Origin: Valencia hispanica
Lineage: Eukaryota > Chordata > Actinopteri > Cyprinodontiformes > Valenciidae
Direction of reading: 5' to 3'
DNA: 64,000 nt
Assembly: GCA_963556495.2 (NCBI GenBank)
Contig: OY747716.1
Span: 15,589,040 to 15,653,039, forward strand
In this document: positions 12,100 to 23,980 of the stretch, piece by piece
Position numbering within the stretch: the stretch's first letter is position 1
Layout: the number at the start of each line of letters is the position of its first letter
Position numbers and translations under genes: made by a program
The notes under the pieces: model-generated
Seen by the model: the letters and a program-made list of their open reading frames with translations, nothing else
Database searches by the model: none
Told to the model about the DNA's origin: nothing

Positions 12100-13518
12100 C
12101 TATTTGCATCTGTATCTCTCACTAATCTCGATTGATGTGTGTGGCCATTGTGGACCGGTGCCAGCAGAACCTGATCAATGCTGGGAAAACCCTGTCAGTG
12201 ATGGTGTATTTCAGCAGAGCCACCACACTGATACCGATGGTACTGAGAGTGAGATAGTGGACTCTTATAAGTACCTGGGTGTTCAGGCAATCAGAGCAGA
12301 CTCTACCTGCTGACGAGACTGAGATCTTTTAGAGTGCAGGGGGTGCTACAAAAGACCTTTCTTGAGTCTGTGGTGGGATCAGTCATCTTCTATGGTGTTG
12401 TATGTTGGAGCAGCAGCTTATCTACAGTTGCAGGTGGTGAGAGATCAAAAGACTCTGGCTAAAACAACATTAGTGTCTCCCACCCCATGCATGAAGCTGT
12501 TGCTTAACTGGAGAGCTCCTTCAGCAGCAGACTGTTGCATCTTAGGTAGACTAAGGAGCATTAGACGTGTTTCTACTATCGGAACTTCATGGTAATTTTA
12601 CCAGAACTTGACGGTAGGTGCCTGCCTCGATTTCACGGGGCCGGACCGACAGGGCCTTTTTATGGGCCATTTAAGAAACCAACCAAGTACATCTCCTGGG
12701 GTATGTACTCGGTAGGGTCGCTGGGCGGGAGCTGTGGTTAGGTCATGCTGACTGGTTGTAACTCAGACAACCGGCTTTGTCAAATAAGAAAAGCTGCTGG
12801 GGAAGCAGTTTATAACAACAGCAAACAGAAACGCAGCAACCATCTCTGCCTCTTCCGTCCCGATCTCTTGCTATTGTCTTTTGGCGCTAATCACTGACGC
12901 TACTCACTGTTAAAATGGTTGTGATATGCAGACGTCTCATTAAAAGGGCCAATTTTGTATGGAGACACGAGGTCTGAAAGGAGCGGGCCAACAGAATCAC
13001 CCCGATAAGGGGAAGGTCCGGTGAAATTACCCCGAAGCTCTGTTATGCCGAACTGCGACTATTATCGCAGATCCTTCCTCCCAGCAGCTGGACTACTTTA
13101 TAACTATCACCGCTCCCAACAAACTCAATCTTTACATCCCAGCTGTTACTTGCGCTGTTTTACTTATTTCAAATAACATTTCTCCTGTTATTGCACATCT
13201 CTTTTTTTTGTACAGTTTTAGTTTTTACTTCTTAAAAATTGTTTGTTGTGTTTTTTTTTAAAGCAAATAATTCACATTTTGTAAATATTTTTGAATTATC
13301 CCACTCAGTTGTCCATTTCTTGAATCTGAGTAGGCTATTTTTAATAACAGCATAGTATTTTTGTGTTGTAATTTTGCCCTTACTGTACAGTATGGTGTTC
13401 TTGATTCCATTTTTTAAATATTTGATATTTAGATCCTTGTGTGAATCTGTCACCTTGTTGCTGTTATGCCTGAAATGTCCCAGTTTGGGACAATAATTAA
13501 AATGTATATTCTATTCTA
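12100..13518 (+). pseudogene. L2-like LINE, C-terminal reverse transcriptase and 3' end
   Basis: The plus strand encodes EIVDSYKYLGVQAI, the conserved motif after the non-LTR RT core. In another frame comes a region resembling RLRSF-V followed by a conserved Y-G-V-V-CW block. The C-terminal signature CDYYRRSFLPAAGLLYN is encoded from 13052, after an interruption. The 3' end is marked by 'CCCAGTTTGGGACAATAATT' and an ATTCTATTCTAT tail near 13515. It is frameshifted and interrupted at about 12569-13052 by an inverted-repeat element. Confidence 0.68.
12569..13052. mobile_element. Inverted-repeat element inserted in the LINE
   Basis: The left end has ACTTCATGGTAATTTTACC and the complement of the right end has GCTTCGGGGTAATTTCACC, an imperfect inverted repeat of roughly 35-40 bp. 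It is GC-richer than its surroundings and separates two adjacent coding parts of the LINE. Class and exact ends are unresolved. Confidence 0.48.
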
Positions 13519-15299
13519 TCCTCACATAAATAAATAAGATTGAACTCAAATCCCAATTTCCAGATTAATATGAATCTGCATCTAACTACAATGCACATTT
13601 TACATCATCTTGTGGCATGGTAGTAGTGCTGAAGAACTCTTCTGAAGGAGGCCACCTGCTCTCATCTACTGCCTTTAATCAAATAATACTCCAATCAAGA
13701 TCATTTATGCACGCCAATTATGTCCTCTATTTGTTTACAATTGAAACTGGTCATGGAATTAGAAGTTCATTAGGCACAAAATTCATCTGGAAGGGGTGTG
13801 GGGGTTTGTGTGTGCAGATGTAAAGCAACCCTATGTGTGTGCACGGCTGCAACTGTTTGCATGAGAAAAGAAGACAGCTCGAGTCTGTGAGGGGAAAAAC
13901 AACTCTAAAGGTTCATATTTCTCACAAAGTGATTGGATGTAAGTTCATTTTCAGGTGAGGATCGGTGCATCTGGATGTGTGTGTATGAGAGAGATACTGT
14001 CAGCTGGAGTGACAGAGTCTCTAAGCTCTCTCCTGCAGCTGTCTCCCCCTCCTGCGCGGATCTCGTTTTATGTCAGTGCAGTGGAGCAGAATGTGGACAG
14101 CCGACGCTGGAGTGCCCACAGTTCCTTGTTTGTTGCCTGTCTGTTTTTTTTTTTTTTGCCTGCTGTCTGACCCCTCTGGCCCTGGTCTAGACACTAATGA
14201 CAGCCCACTGAGCTTAATGCCTCCTGTCCTAGCATACAGCAAACAGGAAAGAATTGGGCCAGCCCATTAGCATCAACCCACTGGCTAGACGTAAGTCTTA
14301 TTATGGGTGAATTTAATTGAAGTCAGTGGTGGCTATTAGTATCAAGCAAAGCTGATGTAAGGGAGACTTGCAGGCCAACCACCATTAGTACTCTATCCTA
14401 CACAATGCTGTCTGATTTTACAGGAATACAGGGATAACTGTACAAATTAGTCTGTGAAGGTGGATATGAACCTTATTCTGGCAATATTGATGCCAATTTC
14501 GAATGCTTCTATTTTTGAGATCCGTTACTTGCCCTTTCTGGCTGAGAGTAACCAAGTGTCAGAGCTATTTGGTGAGTTAACAAGAAGTCAGAGCTAAATA
14601 TAGCTTTCTGACACTTGCTAATAAACAGCAAAAAGATTACGGTCTCAAACACTCAATGACAGCCAATGTCTCCCCCTCAGATGTCATCCCATTTCTTCTC
14701 CATGCTCCGTCTTTGCCCCTCATTCCCTCGCCTTCTTCAGCAGTGCTGAGTAGTCACATTCACCTTGGAGGTGGGCCAGTCTGTTGGCATTCAGCAGGGT
14801 GTGTTTTACACAGGCTTTTAGTTTGATTACATCTGGACACTTTCTTGTGTCCTTTAGTTTTTTTGTGTGTTTTTCTTTTAGGAAAAACCATAAACCGAAA
14901 GGCATTCCTTTTTTTTTCCTTTCTACAAGCAACACTCATCAGTTAAAAGTTAAAAGTTAAGTAAAATAATTTTTTTTGAATCCCTTTGGACGCAGTATGA
15001 CTTTCAACAAGTTCAAAAGCTGCAGTGGATAATAAACCTGCTTGCACTATGTTACCCATCTATCCATGTGTTTTGCTCCAACTTCGGATAGTATCCATGT
15101 GCTTAGGTTAAGAGAGAGGAATTTGCAGTGATATAAACAAACAGAATGGGGACTGTTAGCGTTCAATGCTCTACGAGTCCCTCCCAGGTGGTCAGATAAT
15201 TATTAGCTAAAATAATAAACAAAAAAAGAAAAAACATTAGCTCCAGTCCATTTCAAGCAACTAACATGCCACTGGGGGTAAATCTTCACAGGTGCAGAA

Positions 15300-15536
15300 G
15301 GAAAGTCTGGTAAATAAATGGTGTTCCTGGATTAGCTTCTTTGCAAACGGCAATAGTGAGTTGAATAGCATTGCACCTAGATTATCCAGCTCCCAAAACT
15401 GTATTTTCTTTTGAACATTTTAGATATGCCCTACAAAACAAATGAGCGAATCGACAGATTTTCCACAAATAACTTAGAATCATGTTCCCCAGAAAGATCA
15501 GTGAATGCTGAACCACAAAAAGGCGGGGGTCCACTG
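15300..15536. mobile_element. pogo/Tigger-like MITE fragment
   Basis: The right end GGGGGTCCACTG is followed by TA, and the interior ('AAATAAATGGTGTTCCTGGA') matches the copy at 48064-48533. The left half is missing. Assignment to the pogo group rests on the CAGTNNNCCCC-type end and TA target and is inferred. Confidence 0.5.
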
Positions 15537-15544
15537 TATATCAC

Positions 15545-15655
15545 TGTTTATATTTGTTCAATGTTTGTCATTCTGTTTGTTGCCCCCTGCAAAATGCCCA
15601 AAAGAAATTCCTTCTCGGTGTGACACCAAAATAAAACCTGATTCTGATTCCAAAA
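15545..15655 (+). mobile_element. LINE 3' tail
   Basis: 'AAATTCCTTCTCGGTGTGAC' followed by 'AATAAAACCTGATTCTGATTC' is the usual 3' end of an L2-like non-LTR element with a GATTCT tail. It directly follows the MITE fragment. Confidence 0.55.
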
Positions 15656-15854
15656 GCTTTGATAACTATAAATGTGTTGTTTCCACAGTGACATTTACCA
15701 TTGTATGAACGTACAAAGCATAGGTTGACAAAGTCAAGTCCTTTTTATTGCTGCTCTTAAGTGTGTGCGTGCATAAAGGCTGGCTCTGGGGGAGGAGGGT
15801 ATAACTGTGATCATGCTTTTAATTATGTGGGGGAAAGGAATAAGAATGTGGTCT

Positions 15855-15944
15855 TTGTGGGGTCATTTTAATTCTGTAAAGCACTTTGAGCAGCAATTGT
15901 GTGAAAAGTGCTTTATAAATAAAGTTTGATTGATTGATTGATAA
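15855..15944 (+). mobile_element. Non-LTR element 3' end with TTGA tail
   Basis: 'TGTAAAGCACTTTGAGCAGC' and 'AAAAGTGCTTTATAAATAAA' are followed by GTTTGATTGATTGATTGAT. This is a common fish LINE tail, 109 bp downstream (in pard3 direction) of exon 16053-16136. Confidence 0.6.
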
Positions 15945-16052
15945 GGAATTCAATAACAGAGGAAATAGGAAAAAACACAGGCAATTAATGAATTAGTGAA
16001 TGAAAAACCTCTAAAAATCATGCTTTTTAAAAACTTTTGTCTTTTTTTTTAC

Positions 16053-16136
16053 CTAACATCCTGTGAACTGAAAGGGACTACGTGGATCCCCAGGGGCCCT
16101 CCTTCATTGGACACTTTGACCGGCTTGAGCATGCTT
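16053..16136 (-). CDS. pard3: pard3 exon: start of PDZ1 with carboxylate-binding loop
   Basis: This exon has 84 bp, phase 2 at both ends: one completing base, 27 codons and two bases. The acceptor is CAATGTCCTGCAG|A and the donor is TTAG|GTAAAA, followed in the intron by a long A run. The peptide SMLKPVKVSNEGGPLGIHVV then PFSSQDV is the first two strands of PAR-3 PDZ1. GGPLGIHVV includes the carboxylate-binding loop, the family's version of GLGF. PAR-3 PDZ1 is known to bind PAR-6 and junctional adhesion proteins. The last two bases AG join the first G of exon 6492-6617 to make an arginine (R-T-Q-G-L-L-V-K-R), which keeps the domain continuous. The intron upstream is only 1,554 bp and about half of it is a Tc1 relic. 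Confidence 0.96.
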
Positions 16137-17690
16137 CTGCAGGACATTGATGGATGACAAGAATAAACAGGGAAGAGGAGACATGCATGAATAAAAATAA
16201 TAGGGGTGACAAGGAAATGTAAACAAAAAAAAATGCAGAGCGGATAAAAGGAAATACAGTCTAACATGAAGAAAGGTTGATAGAAATGACGGGATGGAAA
16301 ATTGCTCCGCTTTGTTGGTAGGAACTGTAATGTGTTGCCTATACAAAGTCATCCATTACAAAGTCTGGCAAGTGGACCTCGGGGTCAATTAGAGATCCAA
16401 ATGGAGACTCCAATTAAGTGATTAAGATCAGACTGCTAAGAGAGAACAGATAAATTGAAAACATGTAAGGGAGGGTAGGATGGGTTGAAGAAGAAGGTTA
16501 ATTTGTGCAGATAAAGACGTGAAGACGAATGAACATGAACCACCATCAATGCTGATTGGTAGGACGTGTCTCATGAGAGAACACCTCGGCATTGACGTGT
16601 GTAGAAGACTCCTCACCAAAATTACATGGTGCACTTTTCTACCTTACATTAATAAAAGAAGTCATGCAAAAAGTTGTGTTTGTACATGTATAGCATCATA
16701 TAAAAGTATTCACACCCCTTCCGTTTTTTCACCCCCATTTAGTCACGTCACAACCACAAACGTAAGTGTATTTAAAAATACCTGAAACTTGTGGCATGGT
16801 TTCGGGTTCTGACTCACCGATTCAATTTGTAGAAGCACCATTTGAGTACGTCTCTACCAGCTGTGTACATCTAGATACTTAAAATTCATCCCATTTTCTT
16901 CAGGTCTGTACTGTACTATGTCTGTACTATGACTGGACCATTTTAAAAAATAAAGATGTTTTGAGCTGAACCATTCTATCACAGCTCTGGCTTTGTTCTT
17001 CAGGTCATCGTCCTGCTGGGGGGGGAAGCTCTGCCCCAGTTTTTTAAAGCTTCTAACAGGGCCTTTTTTTCTCCATCGATTGCAAATTGGACCTGTTATT
17101 GTTTTCTTTATGCCACGGTTTTATAATGGTTCAAAGCATGGGATATTGCTTTATAATCTAACTCTGCTTTAAACATCTCCAAAACTTTACCTCTGACCTT
17201 TTTGTCGTGTTCATTATGTTTTTTGTTCACTAATGTTGAGGCATTGACAGAACATCTGGATTTATCCTGAAAAGAGTAACAGATGTGGCTTTTGAAGGCA
17301 ATCGGTTGCATTATTAAGGTGTGTCAAAATAAAGGGGGTTGAATCCAAATGCACGACACACCTTTCACACTTTTATTTCTTAACAAAGCTTGAAAAATAT
17401 GCATCTTTTTCCTTCCACTTCACAATTACAAACTTTTTGTGTGGGTCTATCACTAAATCGCCTACTGATGTGTGGCTGCAAAGTAACAGAAAGTAAAAAA
17501 AAAAAAATTAAGGAGTATGAATACTTTTGCAAACAGTTCAGAACTTATGATGTCATAGCTGCATGACTCAACAACAGGGGGCTCATATTACAAAAAAAAA
17601 AAGACTTTGAAAGCTGGTGAACCAACCCACATTCTAAGCCCTGTGTGGGGTGTAAGTGGGTGGTCGGAGTTTTGTCAGCAGGCCACTCAC
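16137..17690 (-). other. pard3 intron, 1.6 kb
   Basis: Apart from the Tc1 relic at 16686-17545, nothing was recognised in 16137-16685 or 17546-17690. Confidence 0.8.
16686..17545 (-). mobile_element. Tc1 family A relic filling a short pard3 intron
   Basis: Both ends are present: 'AAAAGTATTCACACCCC' on the left and the complement of 'GAGTATGAATACTTTTGCAA' on the right. Internal phrases include 'CATGGGATATTGCTTTATAA' and 'AATAAAGGGGGTTGAATCCA'. Internal deletions reduce it to about 860 bp. It occupies over half of the 1,554-bp intron between exons 17691-17797 and 16053-16136. Confidence 0.72.
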
Positions 17691-17797
17691 TCAAGACTTA
17701 ACACAGGTGAACGCTCCAGTGAAGAGTCAGCCCTCCCTACAGGCTCGATTCGCTCAATTCTCCTTTCGTATTTTCTTCGCTCTGCTTCTTCCTCCTC
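17691..17797 (-). CDS. pard3: pard3 exon: acidic linker just before PDZ1
   Basis: This exon has 107 bp: 35 codons plus two bases, phase 0 in and phase 2 out. The acceptor is TTTTTCTCTTTAG|GAG and the donor is CTTGA|GTGAGT, a strong match to consensus. The peptide opens with a glutamate run (EEEEAE) and a charged stretch (RRKYERRIER). It then carries IEPVGRADSSLE, matching the VEPVGHADTGLE motif that precedes PDZ1 in vertebrate PARD3. It ends PVLSL plus GA, and the split codon is completed by the first A of exon 16053-16136 to give E. A Tc1-like element starts 188 bp upstream of the acceptor (17985). The charged opening looks longer than in mammals, but that comparison is from memory. Confidence 0.93.
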
Positions 17798-17984
17798 CTA
17801 AAGAGAAAAAGGAAGAGAAATATTAAAACACCATCACTACAATGCCTATAATTTTTTTTTACAATTATCTGTAAAAAAATAAAATAAAATAAGTGCCTAT
17901 ATTCTACATTCAGCGCAAATTGGAAACTTGATACCTCTCCAAAGCTAACGTCACTACTGACTGTAGTAACACAGACCACACACA

Positions 17985-19599
17985 CAGTGAGAGAAAAACG
18001 TATTTGGCAGCCACCTGTTGTGCAAGTTGTCCCACTTAAAAAGATGAGAGATGTCTGTCATTTTCATCATAGGTACAGTTCAACTGTGAGAGACAGAATG
18101 TAAAAAAAAATCCAGGAAATCACATTGTATGATTCTTAAAGAACGTATTCTTATTATATTATATGTTTATTATAATGGTGCAGAAATAAGTATTTGGTCA
18201 ATAACAAAAGTTCACCTCAATACTTTATAATGTAACTTTGGTTGGCAATGTCAGAAGTTAAATGTTTCCTGTAGGTCTTCAGCAGGTTTGGACACACTGA
18301 AGCTGGTAATTTGGCCCATTCTTCCATGCAGATCTTCTCTAGAGCTGAGATGTTTTGGGGCTGTCGCTGGGCAACACAGACTTTCGACTCCCTCTGTTGG
18401 ATTGAGGTCTGGAAACTGGCTAGGCCACTCCAGAACCTTGAAATGCTTTTAATGTAGCCACTCCTTCGTTGCCCGGGGGATGTGTTTGGGATCATTGCTA
18501 TGCTGGAAGATCCAGACACATTTCATCTTCAATGGTCTCACTGATTGAAGCAGTTTGTTTGCCCAAAATCTCATGACACATGCCCCCATTTATCCTTTCC
18601 TTAATATGGATCAGTTGTCCTGGCCTCTTTGCAGAAAAGCAGCCCCAAAGCATAATGTTTCCACCCCCATTTATCACAGTGGGTATGGTGTTCTTGGGAT
18701 GCAACTCAGTATTCTTCCCCTTCCCAACGTGGTGAGTGGCATTTGTACAGAAGAGTTCCATTATGGTCTCATCTGGCAACATGACATTCTCTCAGTCCTC
18801 CTCTGGATCATCCAGATGGTCTCTGGCAAACTTTAAACAGGCCTGGACATGTGTTGGCTTTAGCAGGGCGCCCTTTCGAGCGCTTCAGAATTCAAATCCA
18901 TGATGATTGGATTAGTGTGTCACTAATAGTAACCTTTGTTATTGTGGTCCCAGCTCTCTTCAGGTCTTTGACTAGTTCCCCGTGTAGTTTTGGACTATTT
19001 CCTCACTGTTATCAAGATCATGTGTACCCAACGAGGTGAGATCTTTCATGTAGCCCCAGGTCGAGGGAGATTGTCAGGGATCTTGTATTTATTCCATTTT
19101 CAAATAATTGCTCCAACAGTTGATCTGTTCTCATCAAACTGCTTGCCATTGTAGATTGACTCATCCCAGTCTTGGGCAGGTGGACAATCTTGTACCTGGT
19201 GTCCTTGGACAGCTTTCTGGTCTTGGCTATGGTGGAGTTTGGAGTCTGTTTGAATGTGTGGACAGGGGTATTTTATACAGATATGAGTTCAAACATGTGC
19301 CATTGATACAGGTAACAAGTGGAGGATAGAAGAGCTTCTTAAATAACAGATCTGTGAGGACCAGAATTATTGCTTGTTTCTAGGTGCTAAATACTTATCT
19401 TCACCACCATTATACAAATAACTACTTTTTTTTTTTACCTTCAATGTGATTGGCTGGATGTTTTTTTTTTTGTTTTTTTTAACATTCTGTCTCTTGCAGT
19501 TGAAGTCTACCTATGATGAAAATTACAGAACTCTCTCATCTTTTTTAAATGGGACAACTTGCACAATCGGTGGTTGCCACATCATTTTTTGGCCCACTG
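17985..19599 (-). mobile_element. Tc1-like element with long inverted ends ('family C')
   Basis: The left end CAGTGAGAGAAAAACGTATT and the complement of the right end CAGTGGGCCAAAAAATGATG open inverted repeats about 150 bp long that share 'GTGCAAGTTGTCCCA' and 'TTTTCATCATAGGTA'. The right side is followed by TA. The minus strand carries a decayed transposase: [10 protein letters not shown] holds the first [21 protein letters not shown] follows, and the second catalytic position reads QHSND instead of QHDND. Several frameshifts and stops confirm it is dead. The element lies 188 bp upstream of the acceptor of exon 17691-17797. Confidence 0.85.
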
Positions 19600-20939
19600 T
19601 AACTGCTGAGGCTTGATCAATTACATTTTACCTGGGGAGTGGCACCGCTGCCAGTCTTTGGGGAGATATGATCAAGGTCTAATGCAAAGGAAAAGTGTTT
19701 AAGCAGTTGTTGACTGTTTCTCTCAAGCTCCCCATTTCGGTAACTCCTCGTCCTTCAGGGCCATTAGGCAGGCGGTGGCTTTTACAGGCAGGCCAGACAT
19801 CTGAGGACTTAACTAGGCACTATGACAAGACAGCAGCTTCGTGCTCCTCTAATGAGGGATAAAAATCTTCACTTGAGGTCTCTTTATGAGGATGCTACAA
19901 ATTGAGCCGTGCACTTACATACAGTGGCAACATCTTACATGTAACAACACTGGAAGACACATCTAATAACAGAGTTCACTTCGTCTAATCAGCTGCTGAA
20001 TCTCTCATCAAGAGTTAACAAGCACACTGTGGAGCACAGTGACTTCGTTTCATTTCAGTTTCTGCCTCCAGTTGGGTTAGTGACTGCAGATACTTGAGTG
20101 TGGGTTTTTTTTTCTGTGTGTGTGTGTGAACTCGTCAGCATCCAGGGAGTGTGGGGGGGCCCGAAACGCTTTGTTAGCCACTGCTATTTTCCCACCCTCA
20201 CCCCTCACCTTTCCCTTTTTCTCTCTTTTACTGAAATGTCAAGCAGATCCAAATAGATCCCGCGCCTTTCTGCTTTCTCTATGGAAATAGATTCAACCCT
20301 TTTCATTGATAGGGGATATCTTAGCAGACACTCCTAGGTGGCACAGTGAGACTCTGTCTTCAATTTATTTATTATAGTCCGGTTGTAAGAAGAAAGGGAG
20401 AGGGCATGAAATTTTCATCAGCTGCACACCTTAAAAGACCTCGTCCCGCCATCCCTGTCTGTTTCCTTTCTCCAGCCGTCCGATATGAAAATGAGTCAGT
20501 CAGCCGCTGACCCCTGCCTTTAATTACATGTCAGCTAAGGTTGTGGATGTCTCAAAGGGCCTGTTATCCACAAAACTTTTTTTTTTCTTTTTTTTATTAA
20601 AGTATCCCCAGGTGATGGGTTAGTCTCCCCCCTCATAATAAACCTCTCTTAATACATAAAGATGGGAGACTCAAAAGAATAGAAAAGCTGCCTACAGAAG
20701 AATAAATACAGCATGAATACTGCATAAGGTAAAAAAAACAAGATGTAAAAGAAAAAGGAATACTTTACGTGAGTGTTAAAGAAGATTATTTTTTACTATT
20801 CTAAGAAAACTGAATTAGATTTTTAATAAGACAAATACCAGGATGGAAAAAGCCTAACTGCAACAATCTAATAATTGCAAGTTTAAGAGAATAGGTTTCA
20901 AGCAGTTATGCCAGTAATAAATCTGTCTTTTGATTTTTC

Positions 20940-21320
20940 TGCATAAACGCAAAAAAACAACAACTACATAGCTGTAATGATGAGGAAAATGGTTACAGTT
21001 GGATGATTTTTAGATTTCCTTTCCACTTCACAGTTATTCCCTTCTTTGCATTTGTATGTCATTAATAATTCCAAAGAAACCCACAGAGGTTTGCGGTTGT
21101 AACATGACAAAACATAAAAGTTTTTATATTTTTTAAAACCGATGTTTTGTTTGTTTACAAACAAAACACACAAATCAAGGTCCAAATGTCTTCACCAATG
21201 TCTTGTGGTTGTAACATGACAAAACAAAAAAGTTTTTGCATTTTTTTAAAACCTTTTTTTTTTTTTGTTTACCAACAAAACACACAAATCAAGGGCCAAA
21301 TGTCTTCACCATCACCTTAC
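20940..21320 (-). mobile_element. Tc1 family A terminal relic with a tandem duplication
   Basis: 'TTTCCTTTCCACTTCACAGT' and 'GCGGTTGTAACATGACAAAA' match the family A end. The segment from 21093 is repeated from 21205 with a period of 112 bp and few changes, each copy running from GTTGTAACATGACAAAACA to AAATGTCTTCACCA. Confidence 0.65.
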
Positions 21321-23923
21321 ATCGTGGTTTTTAGCAAACATAACTTGTGTTGAATGCAAAACACAACAAATGGAACAACATTTGTGCTCTTAATAATAGC
21401 TACTGACCCTCATTATCACTGTGGATATAAAACCAGAGGCCATATTATTTGTGATCAGGGGAATGACAGGCAATTTATATCTGGAGCCAACCTTACTTAT
21501 TGTCTGTCCTTGTGTCAGTGGCAAAGTTCAGCCCTGAGTGACAGTAGAGGAAAGACACAAGCTAAATACACATCTCCCTGCCAGTTTATTCTCACTTTAT
21601 GCTCTCTTTCTTCATCTCCCCATCACTCTGAATTCCCAACCCCCCCATTTCTAAAACCCATCCATTTCCTCCTCCCCTGAGTGCTTTTAGCACCCTGTTG
21701 ATCCTTTGGTAACCAGTGAAGTGGGGCTGCAACAAGGCTTTTCAACTCCTGCTGCTCTTTCCCTAACCTGCTCACTCTCTTTTTCGCCCTCTCGCTGCAT
21801 CCATCTATCCCTCCCCCATGTATTTCTCTCCAACTCTCATTGGTGGCAAAGATTCAGAGCCCTGAAGGTGGTCAGAGAGTCCAGCAGCTTCCTTGACAAG
21901 GAAGAAAAGTGTTACCAATATGAGGCAGTTCAAAGGCATTAAACAAGCCAGGGGGAACAGTCAGAGAACTTTTTTATTAGGAAAATCAGATACAGTATCT
22001 ATCCTTCGAAATAATATCAATCACTTTAAAAATGCATTTTGCAAGTGTACTCAATATACATATAGGTACCAGTTAAATTTATATATGTCGTGTTTTGGTC
22101 AGAATAAATTCTGTGTTGTGAAGTGTTATTCAGAGCTATTACTATGAGAACCAGATATGAGGGTATTTTTAGTCTGACACACTGTTGTAGCTATATTTCA
22201 GACATCTCTTTTGAATCGAGAAAGGAAGTAGCTCTTCATTTGCCCGCTTGTGGTGACAGAGCCGGTTGCTTGTCAAGCTAGCTAACATTGAAGAAGTCTT
22301 CATCACTTTTAAATACTGTGCAGCTGCATTCTTCAAGAAGAAGTGATGACAAATCAATGAATTTAGTTTATTTTCAGTTACAATTTAAGGTATATTTGTG
22401 TAAAAAAAAAAAAAGTAAAAGACACTGTAACCGAAAAAAGGAATAGGTTGAAGCCAAGGCTTTTTTTTTAGTTATCCTATGCAAATGATAGCACTATTCA
22501 GATTCACTGTAATACAAAGTTGAGGAAAAATATTTATCTCAAATATTCTTGTTCATTCCTTCGTTTATCAGTCATTTTACTCTGCACTCCTTAATTATGT
22601 TATCTTTTAGTAATCTTTTAAAACACACCAAAGATCCACACTATTTTGAATCATCACTATGTCTATTCCATAATTTAACTCCAAAAATGAAACACATCTG
22701 TATGTAATGTTAGTTCTCACATTACCTCTTTGAAAGGCACTCAACCCTCTCACGTTTTAAATGTTTTTCTCTAAACACAGGACATTTCTGAATACAAGTG
22801 TGAAGACTTTTATTCTTTGCTCTAAATTGTATTTCTCATGTGTTTATCTATACAAAATCTAAGACTTGTACGGTACAAGACTATGAATAATTTAATAGAG
22901 GGTTCCTGATAGTGAGCTTTATTTATTATTCTAATAATTCTTTTCTGAAGCTTAATTCAAGGGTCAATAAATATTTTGTATATATTCTACAAATTGACAT
23001 ACATGTAAAGCATAGGAGTAATAACACATCTGATTTGGAGCTTTTGATTAGTTTAATGAATCTGGACAGCATTCGATAACGTCAGATCTCTCTGAAAACA
23101 CAGGGCTTTTGTTTAAAGGCCAGAAAATAAAATGGAGTGGCCAAACTTGCCACTCATAGACCTTTGACATTTCCTCCCAAGGTGGACAAGATGGTGATAT
23201 TGTGGAAAAGTAATGTACCTAGTCATGATGCCACAGAACACTGTGAATTCCAAGACATTGTAATCAATATTCACACACTATGATGAACCGGACCACATGC
23301 TGCAAATATATCAAAGGAACTAAGGGGTTACGAAATCTCCTCAATTTCTTCAAAATTAGACCAAAGTAGCAAGTGTTTTTCAGAAACACCACCAAACATG
23401 GCAGTATCGGGAAACTGTGACAGCAGCTTTATCTGGTTGCACTTCATACTTCCCATAACACGCATCTCTCTAGATGTTTATACGTGGCACTAATCTGCAG
23501 TGTTTGCACATTAAGCATGGATTTAGAAAGCTATGCCAAAAAGATCAAATACATGCAGAGAAAGATGGACTCTTATGTAGTCAAAGGTGAACCATGAACA
23601 ATGTTGCCACTAACAGCTGGTTTTCAGTTTTTTTGACATGCAATATTAGAAACAACAAAAAAAGAAACTGTAACCATAGAAAAGAGATGGAGCTGCTAAG
23701 TGCATAATCTTGTTACTTTTAAATAGACCGGCAGGTTGGAGACTGTTGAGGGAACTAAAAGGAGTGAAGAGAGGTAGCAGCTGTATGGTTGGGAGACTGG
23801 GGAGATACTCTGCACATGAGCACATACACACTCACACACAGCTTTAAAGGTTGGGGCAAATGTTGAGGAGCTGTCATTCTCCATCACCAACTACCCCCCT
23901 TAAAATCCTACTGTAATCATAAA

Positions 23924-23980
23924 TGTGTGTGTGTGTGTGTGTGTGTGCGTGCGTGTGTGTAGGTGTGTGTGTGTGTGTGT
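23924..23980. repeat. (TG)n microsatellite
   Basis: GT units with two small interruptions (GCGTGCG and AGG) over 57 bp. Confidence 0.95.
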
